Below, piece by piece: positions 28,189 through 38,256 of a stretch of DNA of 64,000 bases (position 1 is its first letter; every line of letters starts with the position of its first letter). This DNA comes from Psychromonas arctica DSM 14288 (GTDB lineage: Bacteria > Pseudomonadota > Gammaproteobacteria > Enterobacterales > Psychromonadaceae). The notes under the pieces are model-generated. The model had not been told where the DNA came from. It did not search any database and saw only the letters and a list, made by a program, of their open reading frames with translations. A program made the translations under genes and the position numbers. The stretch spans positions 1 through 64,000 of the forward strand of contig NZ_AXWP01000001.1 of assembly GCF_000482725.1 (NCBI RefSeq), read 5' to 3'.

Positions 28189-31100
28189 TTACGATACCCC
28201 GCCTAAACGGTAAGTTCTTACGATCACTTGCTTAGCAACTAATTCCTCAGCTTCATCAGTCTGTAAAGCAGGATCGTTATCATCTGCCATATCTTGCACT
28301 ATTTGCACCCAACGCTCTGCACTTATTAAAGTAGAATTGAGCAAACTAGTTATCTCTGTCATATGGCTTACCTCTCGCTGAGAAAGCTTCTCTTTTGCGT
28401 CAGCTAAGGTACCAAAAGCCTCAACATTCTTAAGCATAAGCGGTGTCAATGGGCTCTGATGATTCACCTTTTTTAATACATTTAATGCACTATCGACCCC
28501 TGTATTTTGAGAATTCAGCAAAGACTCTCTATAACCTTTACTAAAGTTTTTAAGTGAATCGATATCACCTTGCCATTGAGTTAGTTGCTTCTTCACACCA
28601 TCTAGTAGCGGTGGAACTTGATCATTAAGTAGTCTAAATTGGCCAAGTTGCATCTCACTATTTATCTTATCTTTCAGGTCATTAGCATCATCTTGAACAT
28701 CATCAAACAGGCTATCGACATGTTTAACTTTCTTTTGTAAATTTGCCAGTTTAATTGATCCATCAGGGTAAAGCTTCGCATAATCTGAAGGTGCATTGAC
28801 TAAGTCACGCTCAACAATTGCGATCCCTTCCTTAGCTGTTGTTGCTCTTAGTAACTGCTTTTCAAACTCTTGCTTAAGCATGCGATAAGCGCTAATGATC
28901 GCCCCATCAATCTGTTCTATATCAGAAAACAATTCAGTGTCAGGTGAGTAACCAACCTCTTTCGCTAGTTGTTCCAGTCTAGACAGTGCACGATCTACTT
29001 CTAAATTCCGCAAATAATACCCAAGTGTTCCAGCTTCAGATTGTTGCTTATCTGCAGTTTCTCCTAACATAGTACCGGGCTTTACTGCACCTGCCAGAAT
29101 ATGAGAGATTTTCTCAAGCGATAACGTGAATATATTAATTGGGAATTGTATTAGCGTGCTATTGTCTTTTTTAATTAACGCAATCAATTCAGTCGTTCGC
29201 TTAGATATAGCAGACTCGGTTTTATATACCTGATCTGAAAAGGCCTTAGCTCTGGCAATACGTTGCCATAATGGCGTTTTATCTAGCTCAAAGTCTAAAT
29301 TAAAAAACTGATCTTGTTTTAGTGTTACTTTGTACTTATCAGCGTCATATACCCAATCTACAGCTTGCTGGTGGTTAAACCTAGCTTGAGACGTTTCACT
29401 TAACGCTAACTGGTAACTGTTTTCATCGCTTGAAAGTTTTATTAAATCAGTTTCTTCTATACGTTTAAAAGTATCTTGATATTTTTTAGCACTCACTAAT
29501 TTAGCTTTAGCTTTGTTAGTTTTAGTACCCACTTTAGTGCGCCCGAGTGGAGCAAAAAGCTCGTTAATTCGCCCCTCACCAAATAGGGTTGCAATAGTAT
29601 CAACTTGCTGAGGGTAATCATTCTTTAGCCAATTGTCCGCTTCAGTCAAATTACCTTCAAAGGCACTCCGTTTGAACAATCGGTAAATAGATACTTTTGG
29701 TTTACTAGGGTCTGCACTTTCTGTGATTAACAGTGCAGTGCGCAAAATAAGCATCCAGTCAGTAAACACCTCTTTAGGCGTAACTATCCAACTGTAACCA
29801 AAAAACCAATCTTGCTTAGCTTGCTCAAAAGTTAGCGCCATACTTTTGAATAAGCGCTCCTTCATTAAACGGCAAACAAAGACAGGAAATTGTGCATCTG
29901 CAGAAAGTTCATTAGTTGACGTAAATAATTGGCTCCATTCTAATTCACTGAAACCATCGTTTTGCTCTTTAGTAGGGACGCGAAGTTGATGAACCAAATC
30001 ATATAATGCATCATCAGCAACACTTTTAGGTGTCTTATCATATCGACTTAAAGATTTTACATTTGAGCGAACAATAAGATCAGCCCATCCCTGTACTAAT
30101 GTTTCACGATCTTTGTCATTAAGCTTTTGCCCTACACGAAGTGGCATAGCAATCAAACCACGCTCATGGAGGCCTTGACGCCAAATGTTAATACACTCCA
30201 TCACACCACGGTTTAATGCATTCAATCGTTGCATAAACTTGGTGGTAAACCCCTTCATTTCTAGAACAAAACCATGGCAATCTTTCGTTGCAATCCCTAT
30301 TTGCTCAAGTATATGCTCCTCGTTATGACTCAAACGATACAAACATAAATAGTCTTTCGCTTTTTGTAAAACGGGATCTGATGCATTTTGAAACTTATTA
30401 CTTAAATCAATCGATGATGTAACAGCAATAACAGGATATCTACCCTCATTACCAAACTGTGCAGTCGCTTGTGAACACAGTTTTTTTAATTCAACTTCAT
30501 TACTAACGTAAGCAAAAACAACTCGTCCCTTAGGATGTAACTGCAAGGCACGGCATGAAGCGAGGCCATTTACATCTTGCTTTGCTCTTGATGCATTGGT
30601 TGCAATAGTGTTCAAGTCGCTTACTAACTCACTATCCACCGCATCATATTGCCAATGGCTATCAATTAAACGCATCAAGCCCGTTAAGCGTGTTCGTTGC
30701 TTATCACTTATTTTCTCACTTCTATTAGCCATAATTTTTTCATGTGCATTCGAATAATCTTGATCTCTAAAGATCAATGAATGCTGGCTCTGCTTTCGAT
30801 AGCGAAGATTTAAACGATTAAGCATCGCAACACTCGGACCAATATGAGTAGGTGTTGCACTAAGCGCTTGCACATCACTATAAAAGTGTAACCATAAAGC
30901 ACGTGCGATATCGTCAGTTGCACCATGCGGGTAAAGTAGCTGTAATAACTCTATAAACTCGACCTTGCTAGTCGGGATCAACAACTGGCCTGCTTGTTCA
31001 TGAATGGCAAAGGTTGATAAGTTTGCGAGTAATTGCTTTAGGTTGATTTGTTGCTCAATACCATCAAATAGCCATAAATCACCTTTATCACGCTTAAACT

Positions 31101-32502
31101 TTGCATTTTGTAACGCTGGCCTACAACTATCAACAGTCCATTTATCCGCGTTATAATAAGTTGCAACGGGCTCTTCATATTCATTTAAAGTTGAAACTAA
31201 CGCCTTGGTTTCATCACTTGCTGTATCTAACGCGATTGGCAATTGACCATAAAGTAGTTCTGTTGCTGCATCAGTTATTTTTAAATTAGTTGTTTTTATC
31301 GCCCCGATAGCCCCCGCATCTAAAACATGGTCCCTTATTCTTGGTGAACTATTCACCACCGCATTGAAAAGTTGCCCAATACTTTTTACAGTTTCTCCAT
31401 TCATTTTTAAGCTAGTAAGCTTCTCATCTACCGCGGCCATAATCACATTGAACCAACCGAAGTTTCCGCCACTCATGGCATAAGCTGATTCAACTAAGCC
31501 TGGTAAATAATTCTGAGCAAGCCGACCACTTTTTGTTAATGTTGCAACATAATCACTTACATCAGAAAACGCATTGTGCTCTAAATCCAGCATCGAAAAA
31601 CGACGTGCTAACGACGAGACTTCTCTCAGCTCTTCACCAATGGCAGGCGAACATAACGCCACATAACGCAACCAAGGTAGTTTTCGGCGCGGATCTTCCT
31701 CTTTAATCGCCTGTCCCATCAGCTTAATAGCACGGCCATCAAGGCGTTTTAAATCATCCCCTTCTAATCCGTAAGTCGCGGCTTCTGCAGCAGTTTCTAG
31801 CTCATCCAATACAACTAATAGATACTTAATACCAAACTGCTGTAAGTATTCATAGGCAGCATTAACAAGTCTAGTGGCGAGAAACTCATCATCGTAAAGT
31901 TCTTTATCACTATATTTTTTATTAATTTCTAAACGGTTAGCAAGCTCTTGGTGATCAAACCCTTCTACCTCTAATCGGTCAAAACACTGTTTCGCTACCT
32001 GAGATTGAATAGAGCCGTCAAAGGTGTTTTTTGCTAATGGCTGCAATGCTGTATATAAACCATAAGCAAACCAATTATCAGAATTTTGAAACTCTGTTGC
32101 GATTTGGCTATAACGAATATACAAACCTAAATACTGCTCACGATCAGCATCACTTCTAAATAATGTTGATTGCTTTAAATCACCAGCTTGGTCACGGCAA
32201 TACCATCCAGGGCTTGCATCATTAATTTGTGCAATTAGTTCATAGCCTAAACGAGATTTACCACGGCCCCATTCCGCCACCATCGAAAATACCTGGGCAA
32301 AATTATTGTCTTCTTTATCCACTAGATGAATGAAGCTTTCGAAATCATTAAAAAACTGGCTTTGACCAACCAAAGGGTCTTTAGGCGGATAAGATGACAA
32401 ACCATCGGACTGCCAATGATGCTTAGCTGATGATTGAAATGCATAATTCACAGGGCTTTCGGCAACGCAAGCCGTTTCATGTAATTCGTTTGTAGTAGTC
32501 AC
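28189..32502 (-). CDS. 1437-aa P-loop ATPase with coiled-coil tail
   Basis: Very large soluble protein. The N-terminal NTPase has Walker A in MVAEWGRGKSRLGYEL (about residues 75-89) and a Walker B candidate in YLLVVLDELETAAEAAT near 225-240, followed by GRAIKLMGQAIKEEDPRRKLPWLRYVALCSP. The centre (500-1000) is helical. The C-terminal quarter has long predicted coiled coils (KLANLQKKVKHVDSLFDDVQDDANDLKDKINSEM). The overall plan is like the large ATPases of BREX (BrxC/PglY type) and MADS-like systems, though I cannot assign it to one family. It lies upstream of HerA in the operon and is a likely sensing or DNA-remodelling subunit. Confidence 0.8.
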   Translation of the reverse strand: MTTTNELHETACVAESPVNYAFQSSAKHHWQSDGLSSYPPKDPLVGQSQFFNDFESFIHLVDKEDNNFAQVFSMVAEWGRGKSRLGYELIAQINDASPGWYCRDQAGDLKQSTLFRSDADREQYLGLYIRYSQIATEFQNSDNWFAYGLYTALQPLAKNTFDGSIQSQVAKQCFDRLEVEGFDHQELANRLEINKKYSDKELYDDEFLATRLVNAAYEYLQQFGIKYLLVVLDELETAAEAATYGLEGDDLKRLDGRAIKLMGQAIKEEDPRRKLPWLRYVALCSPAIGEELREVSSLARRFSMLDLEHNAFSDVSDYVATLTKSGRLAQNYLPGLVESAYAMSGGNFGWFNVIMAAVDEKLTSLKMNGETVKSIGQLFNAVVNSSPRIRDHVLDAGAIGAIKTTNLKITDAATELLYGQLPIALDTASDETKALVSTLNEYEEPVATYYNADKWTVDSCRPALQNAKFKRDKGDLWLFDGIEQQINLKQLLANLSTFAIHEQAGQLLIPTSKVEFIELLQLLYPHGATDDIARALWLHFYSDVQALSATPTHIGPSVAMLNRLNLRYRKQSQHSLIFRDQDYSNAHEKIMANRSEKISDKQRTRLTGLMRLIDSHWQYDAVDSELVSDLNTIATNASRAKQDVNGLASCRALQLHPKGRVVFAYVSNEVELKKLCSQATAQFGNEGRYPVIAVTSSIDLSNKFQNASDPVLQKAKDYLCLYRLSHNEEHILEQIGIATKDCHGFVLEMKGFTTKFMQRLNALNRGVMECINIWRQGLHERGLIAMPLRVGQKLNDKDRETLVQGWADLIVRSNVKSLSRYDKTPKSVADDALYDLVHQLRVPTKEQNDGFSELEWSQLFTSTNELSADAQFPVFVCRLMKERLFKSMALTFEQAKQDWFFGYSWIVTPKEVFTDWMLILRTALLITESADPSKPKVSIYRLFKRSAFEGNLTEADNWLKNDYPQQVDTIATLFGEGRINELFAPLGRTKVGTKTNKAKAKLVSAKKYQDTFKRIEETDLIKLSSDENSYQLALSETSQARFNHQQAVDWVYDADKYKVTLKQDQFFNLDFELDKTPLWQRIARAKAFSDQVYKTESAISKRTTELIALIKKDNSTLIQFPINIFTLSLEKISHILAGAVKPGTMLGETADKQQSEAGTLGYYLRNLEVDRALSRLEQLAKEVGYSPDTELFSDIEQIDGAIISAYRMLKQEFEKQLLRATTAKEGIAIVERDLVNAPSDYAKLYPDGSIKLANLQKKVKHVDSLFDDVQDDANDLKDKINSEMQLGQFRLLNDQVPPLLDGVKKQLTQWQGDIDSLKNFSKGYRESLLNSQNTGVDSALNVLKKVNHQSPLTPLMLKNVEAFGTLADAKEKLSQREVSHMTEITSLLNSTLISAERWVQIVQDMADDNDPALQTDEAEELVAKQVIVRTYRLGGVS

Positions 32503-32570
32503 GATCTGTTAGCCTCTAATTATTTGAAATTTGTTGGTTGTAAAAATCATCGTTCTAAATAAACAAACAC

Positions 32571-33743
32571 TCATCGAACACTCCTTATCTGGCCACTTAA
32601 CTCTACTGCCCAGTGCTCTGCTTGTTCACGAATTGCAGCGGTAATATGTTGACCAGGTCGCGCAAAATTAATCGTACCCAAACGTGTATTAGGAATGGGT
32701 TCGAATTGCGGATGGATTTGATAATGGGGAATGTCTTTACTACTACCCTGAATAAATTGCCAAACTTTGGCTTCCACCATATAACCAATAATCGGACTAA
32801 TGACAGCATCTAATTTAGCCACTTGCTGTTTAGGGGCGAGCTCGGTAAACAGTGAAATACTCAAGTTATCTAATACACGTAAAAGTAACTCTGCTAACGT
32901 GCCACAGCTCACTTCTACATCATCACGTGTCGTGACAATGACCTGAATTTTACTGGGTTGCATAAAATGCTTCGCTTGTGTGGGATCAATCTCTAATCTC
33001 AACCCACCCGCAATTTGTTCTGAACGCCACACATCTTGTGCATAAGCCACGTGGGCTAATAGGTAAGCCCAAGGAGTCTTTAATAGCCAAGCTAAACTAG
33101 ATTGTTTATCTATTTCAGAACCGATTGCTTCAACATTACCCGTTAATAAATATTGATCTGCTTTATCCGAGATAGAGGTAATATCAGGCACTCGAATTAA
33201 GCGATTAATTTGCCAAGTCGAAGATATGTTATCGCTATCGATTTTAGTTAGTTCAATAGCACTTTTTTCATCTTTTTTTATTGTTACTGCAGAGGCTAAA
33301 GCGCGTAACAGTTTGGGATAACTGGCACTTTGCTCGGCAGCTTGACCAAACGCTAAGCTTTCAACCTCTATAAAATTCGTTGCCTGTAATGAAGCATTAT
33401 CAAGCTGGTTTAACACGCTTTCTGCAGCATCACTTAACTGACTAATTTGCTCGATCAACGCTTGTTCATCGTTACGAGAACCCGCATCTTTTAATTGTGC
33501 AGCAACAATATTGCTCCACGCAGTTTGATAAGTCGCTTGTGTAGCAAAAATAGCAGCGACGGTATCTTGGCTAGTCGGTAAGGATTGGCGTAAATCTAGC
33601 AATAGCTTGCTTGCGATTAAGCATTGCTGATCATCAGATAGATGCCAAAGTCCCAAGGTTTGCAATACCTCCAAGTTTGACGTATTAACACAGATACCTT
33701 GTTCAATGAGAGCAAGTAAAAGGAGAGTCTCCTTACTCATCAT
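32571..33743 (-). CDS. defence-operon protein, 390 aa, unknown
   Basis: Helical, soluble, Gln/Ala/Leu-rich protein with no motif I recognise (ALIEQGICVNTSNLEVLQTLGLWHLSDDQQ at the start; LARPGQ-type C-terminus). It overlaps the 3' end of the specificity-subunit gene by 11 bp and is 68 bp before the giant ATPase, so it belongs to the operon. An adaptor between the methylation module and the ATPases is possible but speculative. Confidence 0.7.
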   Translation of the reverse strand: MMSKETLLLLALIEQGICVNTSNLEVLQTLGLWHLSDDQQCLIASKLLLDLRQSLPTSQDTVAAIFATQATYQTAWSNIVAAQLKDAGSRNDEQALIEQISQLSDAAESVLNQLDNASLQATNFIEVESLAFGQAAEQSASYPKLLRALASAVTIKKDEKSAIELTKIDSDNISSTWQINRLIRVPDITSISDKADQYLLTGNVEAIGSEIDKQSSLAWLLKTPWAYLLAHVAYAQDVWRSEQIAGGLRLEIDPTQAKHFMQPSKIQVIVTTRDDVEVSCGTLAELLLRVLDNLSISLFTELAPKQQVAKLDAVISPIIGYMVEAKVWQFIQGSSKDIPHYQIHPQFEPIPNTRLGTINFARPGQHITAAIREQAEHWAVELSGQIRSVR

Positions 33744-35310
33744 TTATACCCTTCCCATTTTTAGTAAACTTCACTTCGTCAAATAAGTCATACAGTACAT
33801 TAAGGTCGGAAAATAGTAGGTCCCCTTTTTTTTCTCCAAAACCTTTATCGGTGAGTTTACTAAGGATTGCTTTATCTTTTGAGTTATCGCCATCATCTAG
33901 AGCTTGCTGGGCAACAATGATTTCAGCTTCAGTGATAATACCTTCTATCAATGCTTCTACGATAAACTTAGCGGCAATAGTTAATTGAGTAGAGCACTCA
34001 CTAGCAAGGGCAGCTTTGGCGAGTGATTGATCAGTAGCAAGCCAGCGTTCTAATTCCTTCCCCTCTAGTTTAGGTACAAATATATCTAACTTTTCCATAT
34101 CAGTTGGGTATGAATGGGCAGTAATTCCACGAATAGTCGATTGAATTTGAACAAAGCCTAGTTTACTTAACAAATAGGTACGTAAGTATGAAGATGGCAC
34201 TCTAGACGAATCAGTTCTAATAACCATCACTTCAGTTGAAGGGAGTAGTGGTTTATCACTGTGTACAAAAGTTATATCTTTACCTATATACGATTTATTA
34301 TGAGCTGCATTACACATAAGTAAATCGTATTTTTTAGTAAGCTTTTCCTTATTTTTTGGTGCTTCGACTATTCTTGGGTGCCCTTTGATATAATCAGGGG
34401 ATAAATTTGCTACCGTAACTTGCTTACATCCATCCTTGCCAGTTTGCGTTTGCGTTTGCGTTTGCCCATTAAATATCGAATTACAGTAACCTGATAGCTT
34501 TCCAAAATTTTCAGGCTTTTGACTTAAGTATGTATCAACAACCCCTGGATAGAAATGGGCGTCCATTCTTTCTGTCATTATAGTTGCAGAAACTAGGCGT
34601 GTTTTTTTTCCGAAATTAAGCCTAGTTTGATCTGGAATATAGGCACTATGATAAGTTTGGATTTCTTCATCTTTATTTTTTGCCCACTCAGCTAAAACCT
34701 CTGCTTGGCGAACTTTATTTCCTATGTAGGTTTGAGCTATTAATCCTACATTAGGAAGCCTAATATCTGGAATTTCGTGTAAACTTACATGGTCAAATAC
34801 AGCGCCTCCACAGAGTCGTATCAATTGTGATTGGCCATATATATTATTTAAAAAAACAACCAAGAAATATTTATCTATTGGTGCTGAAATTTCAAGTTTG
34901 ATATTTATAATGTCAGACACTGAATTTACATAATCAAAACTACCAGAGTTAACTATTGCAGCCGCTCCGACACGACCACTTTTGTTTATAATGATAGATC
35001 CATTGGAAACGCGACAGTGAGCCCACTCCAAGTCAGCTTCTTTTGAAATGTATTTACATTGATCTAATGTGGCAAATAGGTTTTCTCTAACCTGTTTCGT
35101 AGTAAAGTAAGGAATGGAACCTTCTACTTCACTAGATACATAGTCCTTTGCAATTGTCCCTGTAACTCCAAGTCTGGGCTTAGCACTGAGGAATGTCCCC
35201 AATTTTTTTCCATTTTTGGTTTTCTCTATAATACGTAATAGATCTGGGGAGTATGATGGTGCTGCAATAATATCAATTAGCTCTTTAGCTTTATAACGCT
35301 TGGTAAACAT
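33733..35310 (-). CDS. type I-like DNA specificity (S) subunit
   Basis: 525 aa with two target-recognition halves. The first (about 1-225) includes IPYFTTKQVRENLF, the DHVSLHEIPDIRLPNVGLIAQTYIGNKV end of a TRD and its helical spacer. The second (about 245-460) includes FGKLSGYCNSIFNGQTQTQTQTG and a matching LERWLATDQSLAKAAL spacer. This is the layout of HsdS proteins that direct an HsdM-type methyltransferase. The gene follows the methyltransferase remnant with one base of overlap. An in-frame 6-bp repeat lies in the second recognition half. With its methyltransferase destroyed it has no local partner for modification. Confidence 0.85.
   Translation of the reverse strand: MFTKRYKAKELIDIIAAPSYSPDLLRIIEKTKNGKKLGTFLSAKPRLGVTGTIAKDYVSSEVEGSIPYFTTKQVRENLFATLDQCKYISKEADLEWAHCRVSNGSIIINKSGRVGAAAIVNSGSFDYVNSVSDIINIKLEISAPIDKYFLVVFLNNIYGQSQLIRLCGGAVFDHVSLHEIPDIRLPNVGLIAQTYIGNKVRQAEVLAEWAKNKDEEIQTYHSAYIPDQTRLNFGKKTRLVSATIMTERMDAHFYPGVVDTYLSQKPENFGKLSGYCNSIFNGQTQTQTQTGKDGCKQVTVANLSPDYIKGHPRIVEAPKNKEKLTKKYDLLMCNAAHNKSYIGKDITFVHSDKPLLPSTEVMVIRTDSSRVPSSYLRTYLLSKLGFVQIQSTIRGITAHSYPTDMEKLDIFVPKLEGKELERWLATDQSLAKAALASECSTQLTIAAKFIVEALIEGIITEAEIIVAQQALDDGDNSKDKAILSKLTDKGFGEKKGDLLFSDLNVLYDLFDEVKFTKNGKGINDE
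34442..34465. repeat. 4 x 6-bp tandem repeat inside the S-subunit gene
   Basis: Four perfect copies of GTTTGC on the plus strand encode QTQTQTQT near residue 282 of the specificity subunit. Because the unit is 6 bp, slippage adds or removes Gln-Thr pairs without shifting frame and could alter DNA recognition. Confidence 0.9.
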
Positions 35311-35675
35311 TACTCGCCCCTCACATAAGCACCGGCTATAGCAGCTAAATCATTCGGAACCCCTGTTGAGTAATCTTCAACGTTATTCTTCACGACATAA
35401 CCCAGTGTATCAGCCACCGCCATAAATACATCCGTCTGTTCTTGATTAGCGAAAGTATTTTCATCATCATGATGTGCATTACGTTTTTGTAGATACAGAA
35501 TACTGGTTTTAGCACCTGTGCCTGAAAGCTTAAATGTATCCGAAGGTAAAGAAATGACGGCTTTAACAATGGCTTTTCCTCCACTAAATTTACCGCTTTT
35601 TTCATCTTTTTTACCCATAATGTATTCACGTACATAACTGTCACCCGAGTTACACAAAATGCCATTGCATATTAC
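35310..35675 (-). pseudogene. 3' fragment of an N6-adenine DNA methyltransferase (HsdM-like)
   Basis: About 120 residues remain. They start GILCNSGDSYVREYIMG and include AVISLPSDTFKLSGTGAKTSILYLQK, the conserved C-terminal part of HsdM-type methylases (usual form DGILGN...YVREYI...VVSLP..TF..TG..TSILF). Everything N-terminal, including the NPPF/Y catalytic motif and SAM-binding motifs, is missing. The IS21-family element begins at 35666, so the first four codons of the open frame (from 35678) are IS sequence. The missing part is not present on the other side of the IS. Confidence 0.9.
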
Positions 35676-35880
35676 CATCCATGCCGATCACCTAATAACC
35701 TCTGACCCGATCACCTAATAACATCCATCGCGATCACTCATTAACATTCATGCCGATCACTTTTGGCGAAAATGTTATTAAGTGATCGCCTGAAATGTTA
35801 TTGCTCATAGTTTGTACTTTTTTGTCTGCCTGTAGGTGTTTTTAACCGTTATTCTTCTTGGTTTCATTTGGGGAATAACC

Positions 35881-37425
35881 ATGGCAACGGTACACATTTC
35901 TATGCGTAAACTTAAAGAGATCTTAAGACTAAAATATGGCTGTTTACTTAGCCATCGCCAAATAGCAAAAAGCCTATCAATTTCAGCTTCTATTGTTTCT
36001 ACTTATTCTGCGCGAGCAGCATCCTTGGGCATCGCAAGTTGGCCTTTAAACGATGAGTGGAATGATGAGTCATTGCAGCGGGCATTCCTTAAATCAAAGC
36101 CTCGGCCAAAGCAATTCGCCATACCCGATTGGGCGGTGCTACAACAAGAACTCCGGCCAAAGACCATGACATTACTTTTGCTCTGGCAGGAGTATGTTGA
36201 ACGGCATCCAGAAGGTGCTTACAGTTACAATCACTTCTGCCGGCAGTACAAAACCTGGTTGAAATGCCAGAAGCCCTCAATGCGCCAAAACCATAAAGCT
36301 GGTGAAAAACTCTTCGTTGATTACTGTGGTCCCACCATGAATATTACCGATCCCAGTACCGGCGAATGCCGGACTGCACAAGTTTTTGTTGCCGTTATGG
36401 GCGCATCAAATTACACCTATGCGGAAGCCACATTTACCCAAGGCTTAGAAAATTGGGTAATGAGTCACTCTCGTTGCTTTGAATTTCTGGGTGGCGTACC
36501 GGAACTAATCATTCCAGATAACCTGAAAAGTGGTGTAACACGGGCTTGTCGTTACGAACCAGATCTTAATCCTACATACCAACAGCTTGCCGCGCATTAC
36601 AACACCGTCATTGTCCCTGCAAGGCCCTATAAACCTAAGGATAAGTCTAAAGCTGAAGTCGGTGTGCAAATTGTTGAACGCTGGATAATGGTGCGATTAC
36701 GTCATGAGCCTTTCTTCAGCTTACGTCAATTAAATACGCGCATTGCAGAATTATTGATTGATTTAAATACGCGTCAAATGAAGAAGAAACCAGGATCCCG
36801 CTTATCTCAATTTGAATTACTCGATAAACCAGTCTTAAAACCGTTACCCGACAAGGCTTACATATTTACCCAAATCAAGCAGGTGAAAGTGCATATTGAT
36901 TACCATATTGAAGTAGAAAAGCATTACTACTCTGTCCCTCATTGCTTGATAAAACAAAAGCTTGAAGCGCATGTCACCGGTCAGCTGGTCACGCTTTATC
37001 ATCATGGAAAACAGGTTGCGGTTCATTCTCGCAATCATCGGCTCGGCGGGCACACCACAAACGAACAGCACATGCCGGTAGCTCATCAAAAACAGCAACA
37101 ATGGTCTCCCCAGCGGTTTGAAAGTTGGGCAAGAGATATCGGTAAATCAACAGAGAAGCTGGTGATTGAATTTTTACAAGCTAAAAAGCACCCAGAGCAA
37201 AGTTACCGTGTCTGTTTAGGATTACTGAGCCTTGCCAAAAAATACAGCCCTGCACGGTTAGAAGCCGCTTGTCATCGCGGTCTGTGGATGGGGGCAACCC
37301 GTTTAAAGCAAATCACCAACATCCTTGAAAAAGGATTAGATAAGCAACCATTACCCGAAGTTCAACTTGATTTATTGAATGAAATTGAACATGAAAACAT
37401 TCGCGGAAATAGCTATTACCATTAA
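35881..37425 (+). CDS. istA: IS21-family transposase IstA
   Basis: 514 aa from the ATG at 35881, preceded by GGGGAATAACC; the longer frame from 35836 starts inside the terminal repeat region. N-terminal helix-turn-helix (MRKLKEILRLKYGCLLSHRQIAKSLSISASIVSTY) and DDE integrase core: GEKLFVDYCGPTM (first D), PELIIPDNLKSGV (second D), KDKSKAEVGVQIVERW (E). The C-terminal beta domain binds the ends. It acts with IstB. Intact. Confidence 0.95.
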   Translation: MATVHISMRKLKEILRLKYGCLLSHRQIAKSLSISASIVSTYSARAASLGIASWPLNDEWNDESLQRAFLKSKPRPKQFAIPDWAVLQQELRPKTMTLLLLWQEYVERHPEGAYSYNHFCRQYKTWLKCQKPSMRQNHKAGEKLFVDYCGPTMNITDPSTGECRTAQVFVAVMGASNYTYAEATFTQGLENWVMSHSRCFEFLGGVPELIIPDNLKSGVTRACRYEPDLNPTYQQLAAHYNTVIVPARPYKPKDKSKAEVGVQIVERWIMVRLRHEPFFSLRQLNTRIAELLIDLNTRQMKKKPGSRLSQFELLDKPVLKPLPDKAYIFTQIKQVKVHIDYHIEVEKHYYSVPHCLIKQKLEAHVTGQLVTLYHHGKQVAVHSRNHRLGGHTTNEQHMPVAHQKQQQWSPQRFESWARDIGKSTEKLVIEFLQAKKHPEQSYRVCLGLLSLAKKYSPARLEAACHRGLWMGATRLKQITNILEKGLDKQPLPEVQLDLLNEIEHENIRGNSYYH

Positions 37426-37434
37426 GGAAATACA

Positions 37435-38187
37435 ATGAAAACAGTCTATCAACAACTCAACAATCTAAAATTAAGTGGCATGCGTGATGCGCTTAAACAG
37501 CAAACTGAACAACCGAACGCTTATGTTGAACTTGCTTTCGAAGAGCGGCTGGCGCTACTACTCGATAATGAAATAACACAACGAGACAACCGGAGGATTG
37601 AACGCTTAACACGGCAAGCAAAGTTCCGAGTAAGTGCGCAATTAGCACAGTTAGATTATCAATCGAGTCGTCAGATTAACAAAGTTCAAATACGCTCACT
37701 TGGGCAAGGCGAGTGGTTACGACTACATCAAAACATACTTATTACTGGGGCTACGGGGTGCGGTAAAACGTATCTCGCTTGCGCGCTTGGATACAATCAC
37801 TGTCAGCAAGGCGAAAGCGTTTATTATTTTAGACTCAAAGAGCTACTTGAAAAAATGTATCTTGCACAAGCAGATGGTAGCTACCGAAAACTTATTAACA
37901 AACTCAGTTCAGCAAGTTTATTAATATTAGATGACTGGGGACTAGAACCGTTAACAGTACAACAGCGTAGTGATTTATTAGAGCTAATTGATGCAAGATA
38001 CGATACTAAATCGACCATGATTAGTAGTCAGTTACCGATAGAAAATTGGTATGAAATGATTGGAGAATCAACGCATGCCGATGCGATATTAGATCGTCTA
38101 GTACATGGCTCAATTAAACTAGAATTAAAGGGTGAATCGATGCGTAAAAAACTAAATACCTTGACGTCACCCGATCACCTAAGTTAG
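37435..38187 (+). CDS. istB: IS21-family helper ATPase IstB
   Basis: 250 aa, AAA+ ATPase of the DnaC/IstB family. Walker A ITGATGCGKTYLACALG and Walker B LLILDDWGLEPL are visible. It selects the target and activates IstA. It starts 9 bp after istA with an AAGGAAA site. Intact, so the element may still be mobile. Confidence 0.95.
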   Translation: MKTVYQQLNNLKLSGMRDALKQQTEQPNAYVELAFEERLALLLDNEITQRDNRRIERLTRQAKFRVSAQLAQLDYQSSRQINKVQIRSLGQGEWLRLHQNILITGATGCGKTYLACALGYNHCQQGESVYYFRLKELLEKMYLAQADGSYRKLINKLSSASLLILDDWGLEPLTVQQRSDLLELIDARYDTKSTMISSQLPIENWYEMIGESTHADAILDRLVHGSIKLELKGESMRKKLNTLTSPDHLS

Positions 38188-38256
38188 ATTTTACTGAGGT
38201 CTACAGACAAACAAAAAAGCGATCGCGATGAATGTTATTGAGCGATCGGCATCATG

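Noticed and set aside
35683..35800. Regularly spaced GATCACCTAATAAC repeats suggesting a CRISPR array
   Set aside because: Only a few imperfect copies, mirrored at 38160-38266; they are the terminal binding sites of the IS21 element. No cas genes or true spacers occur in the window.
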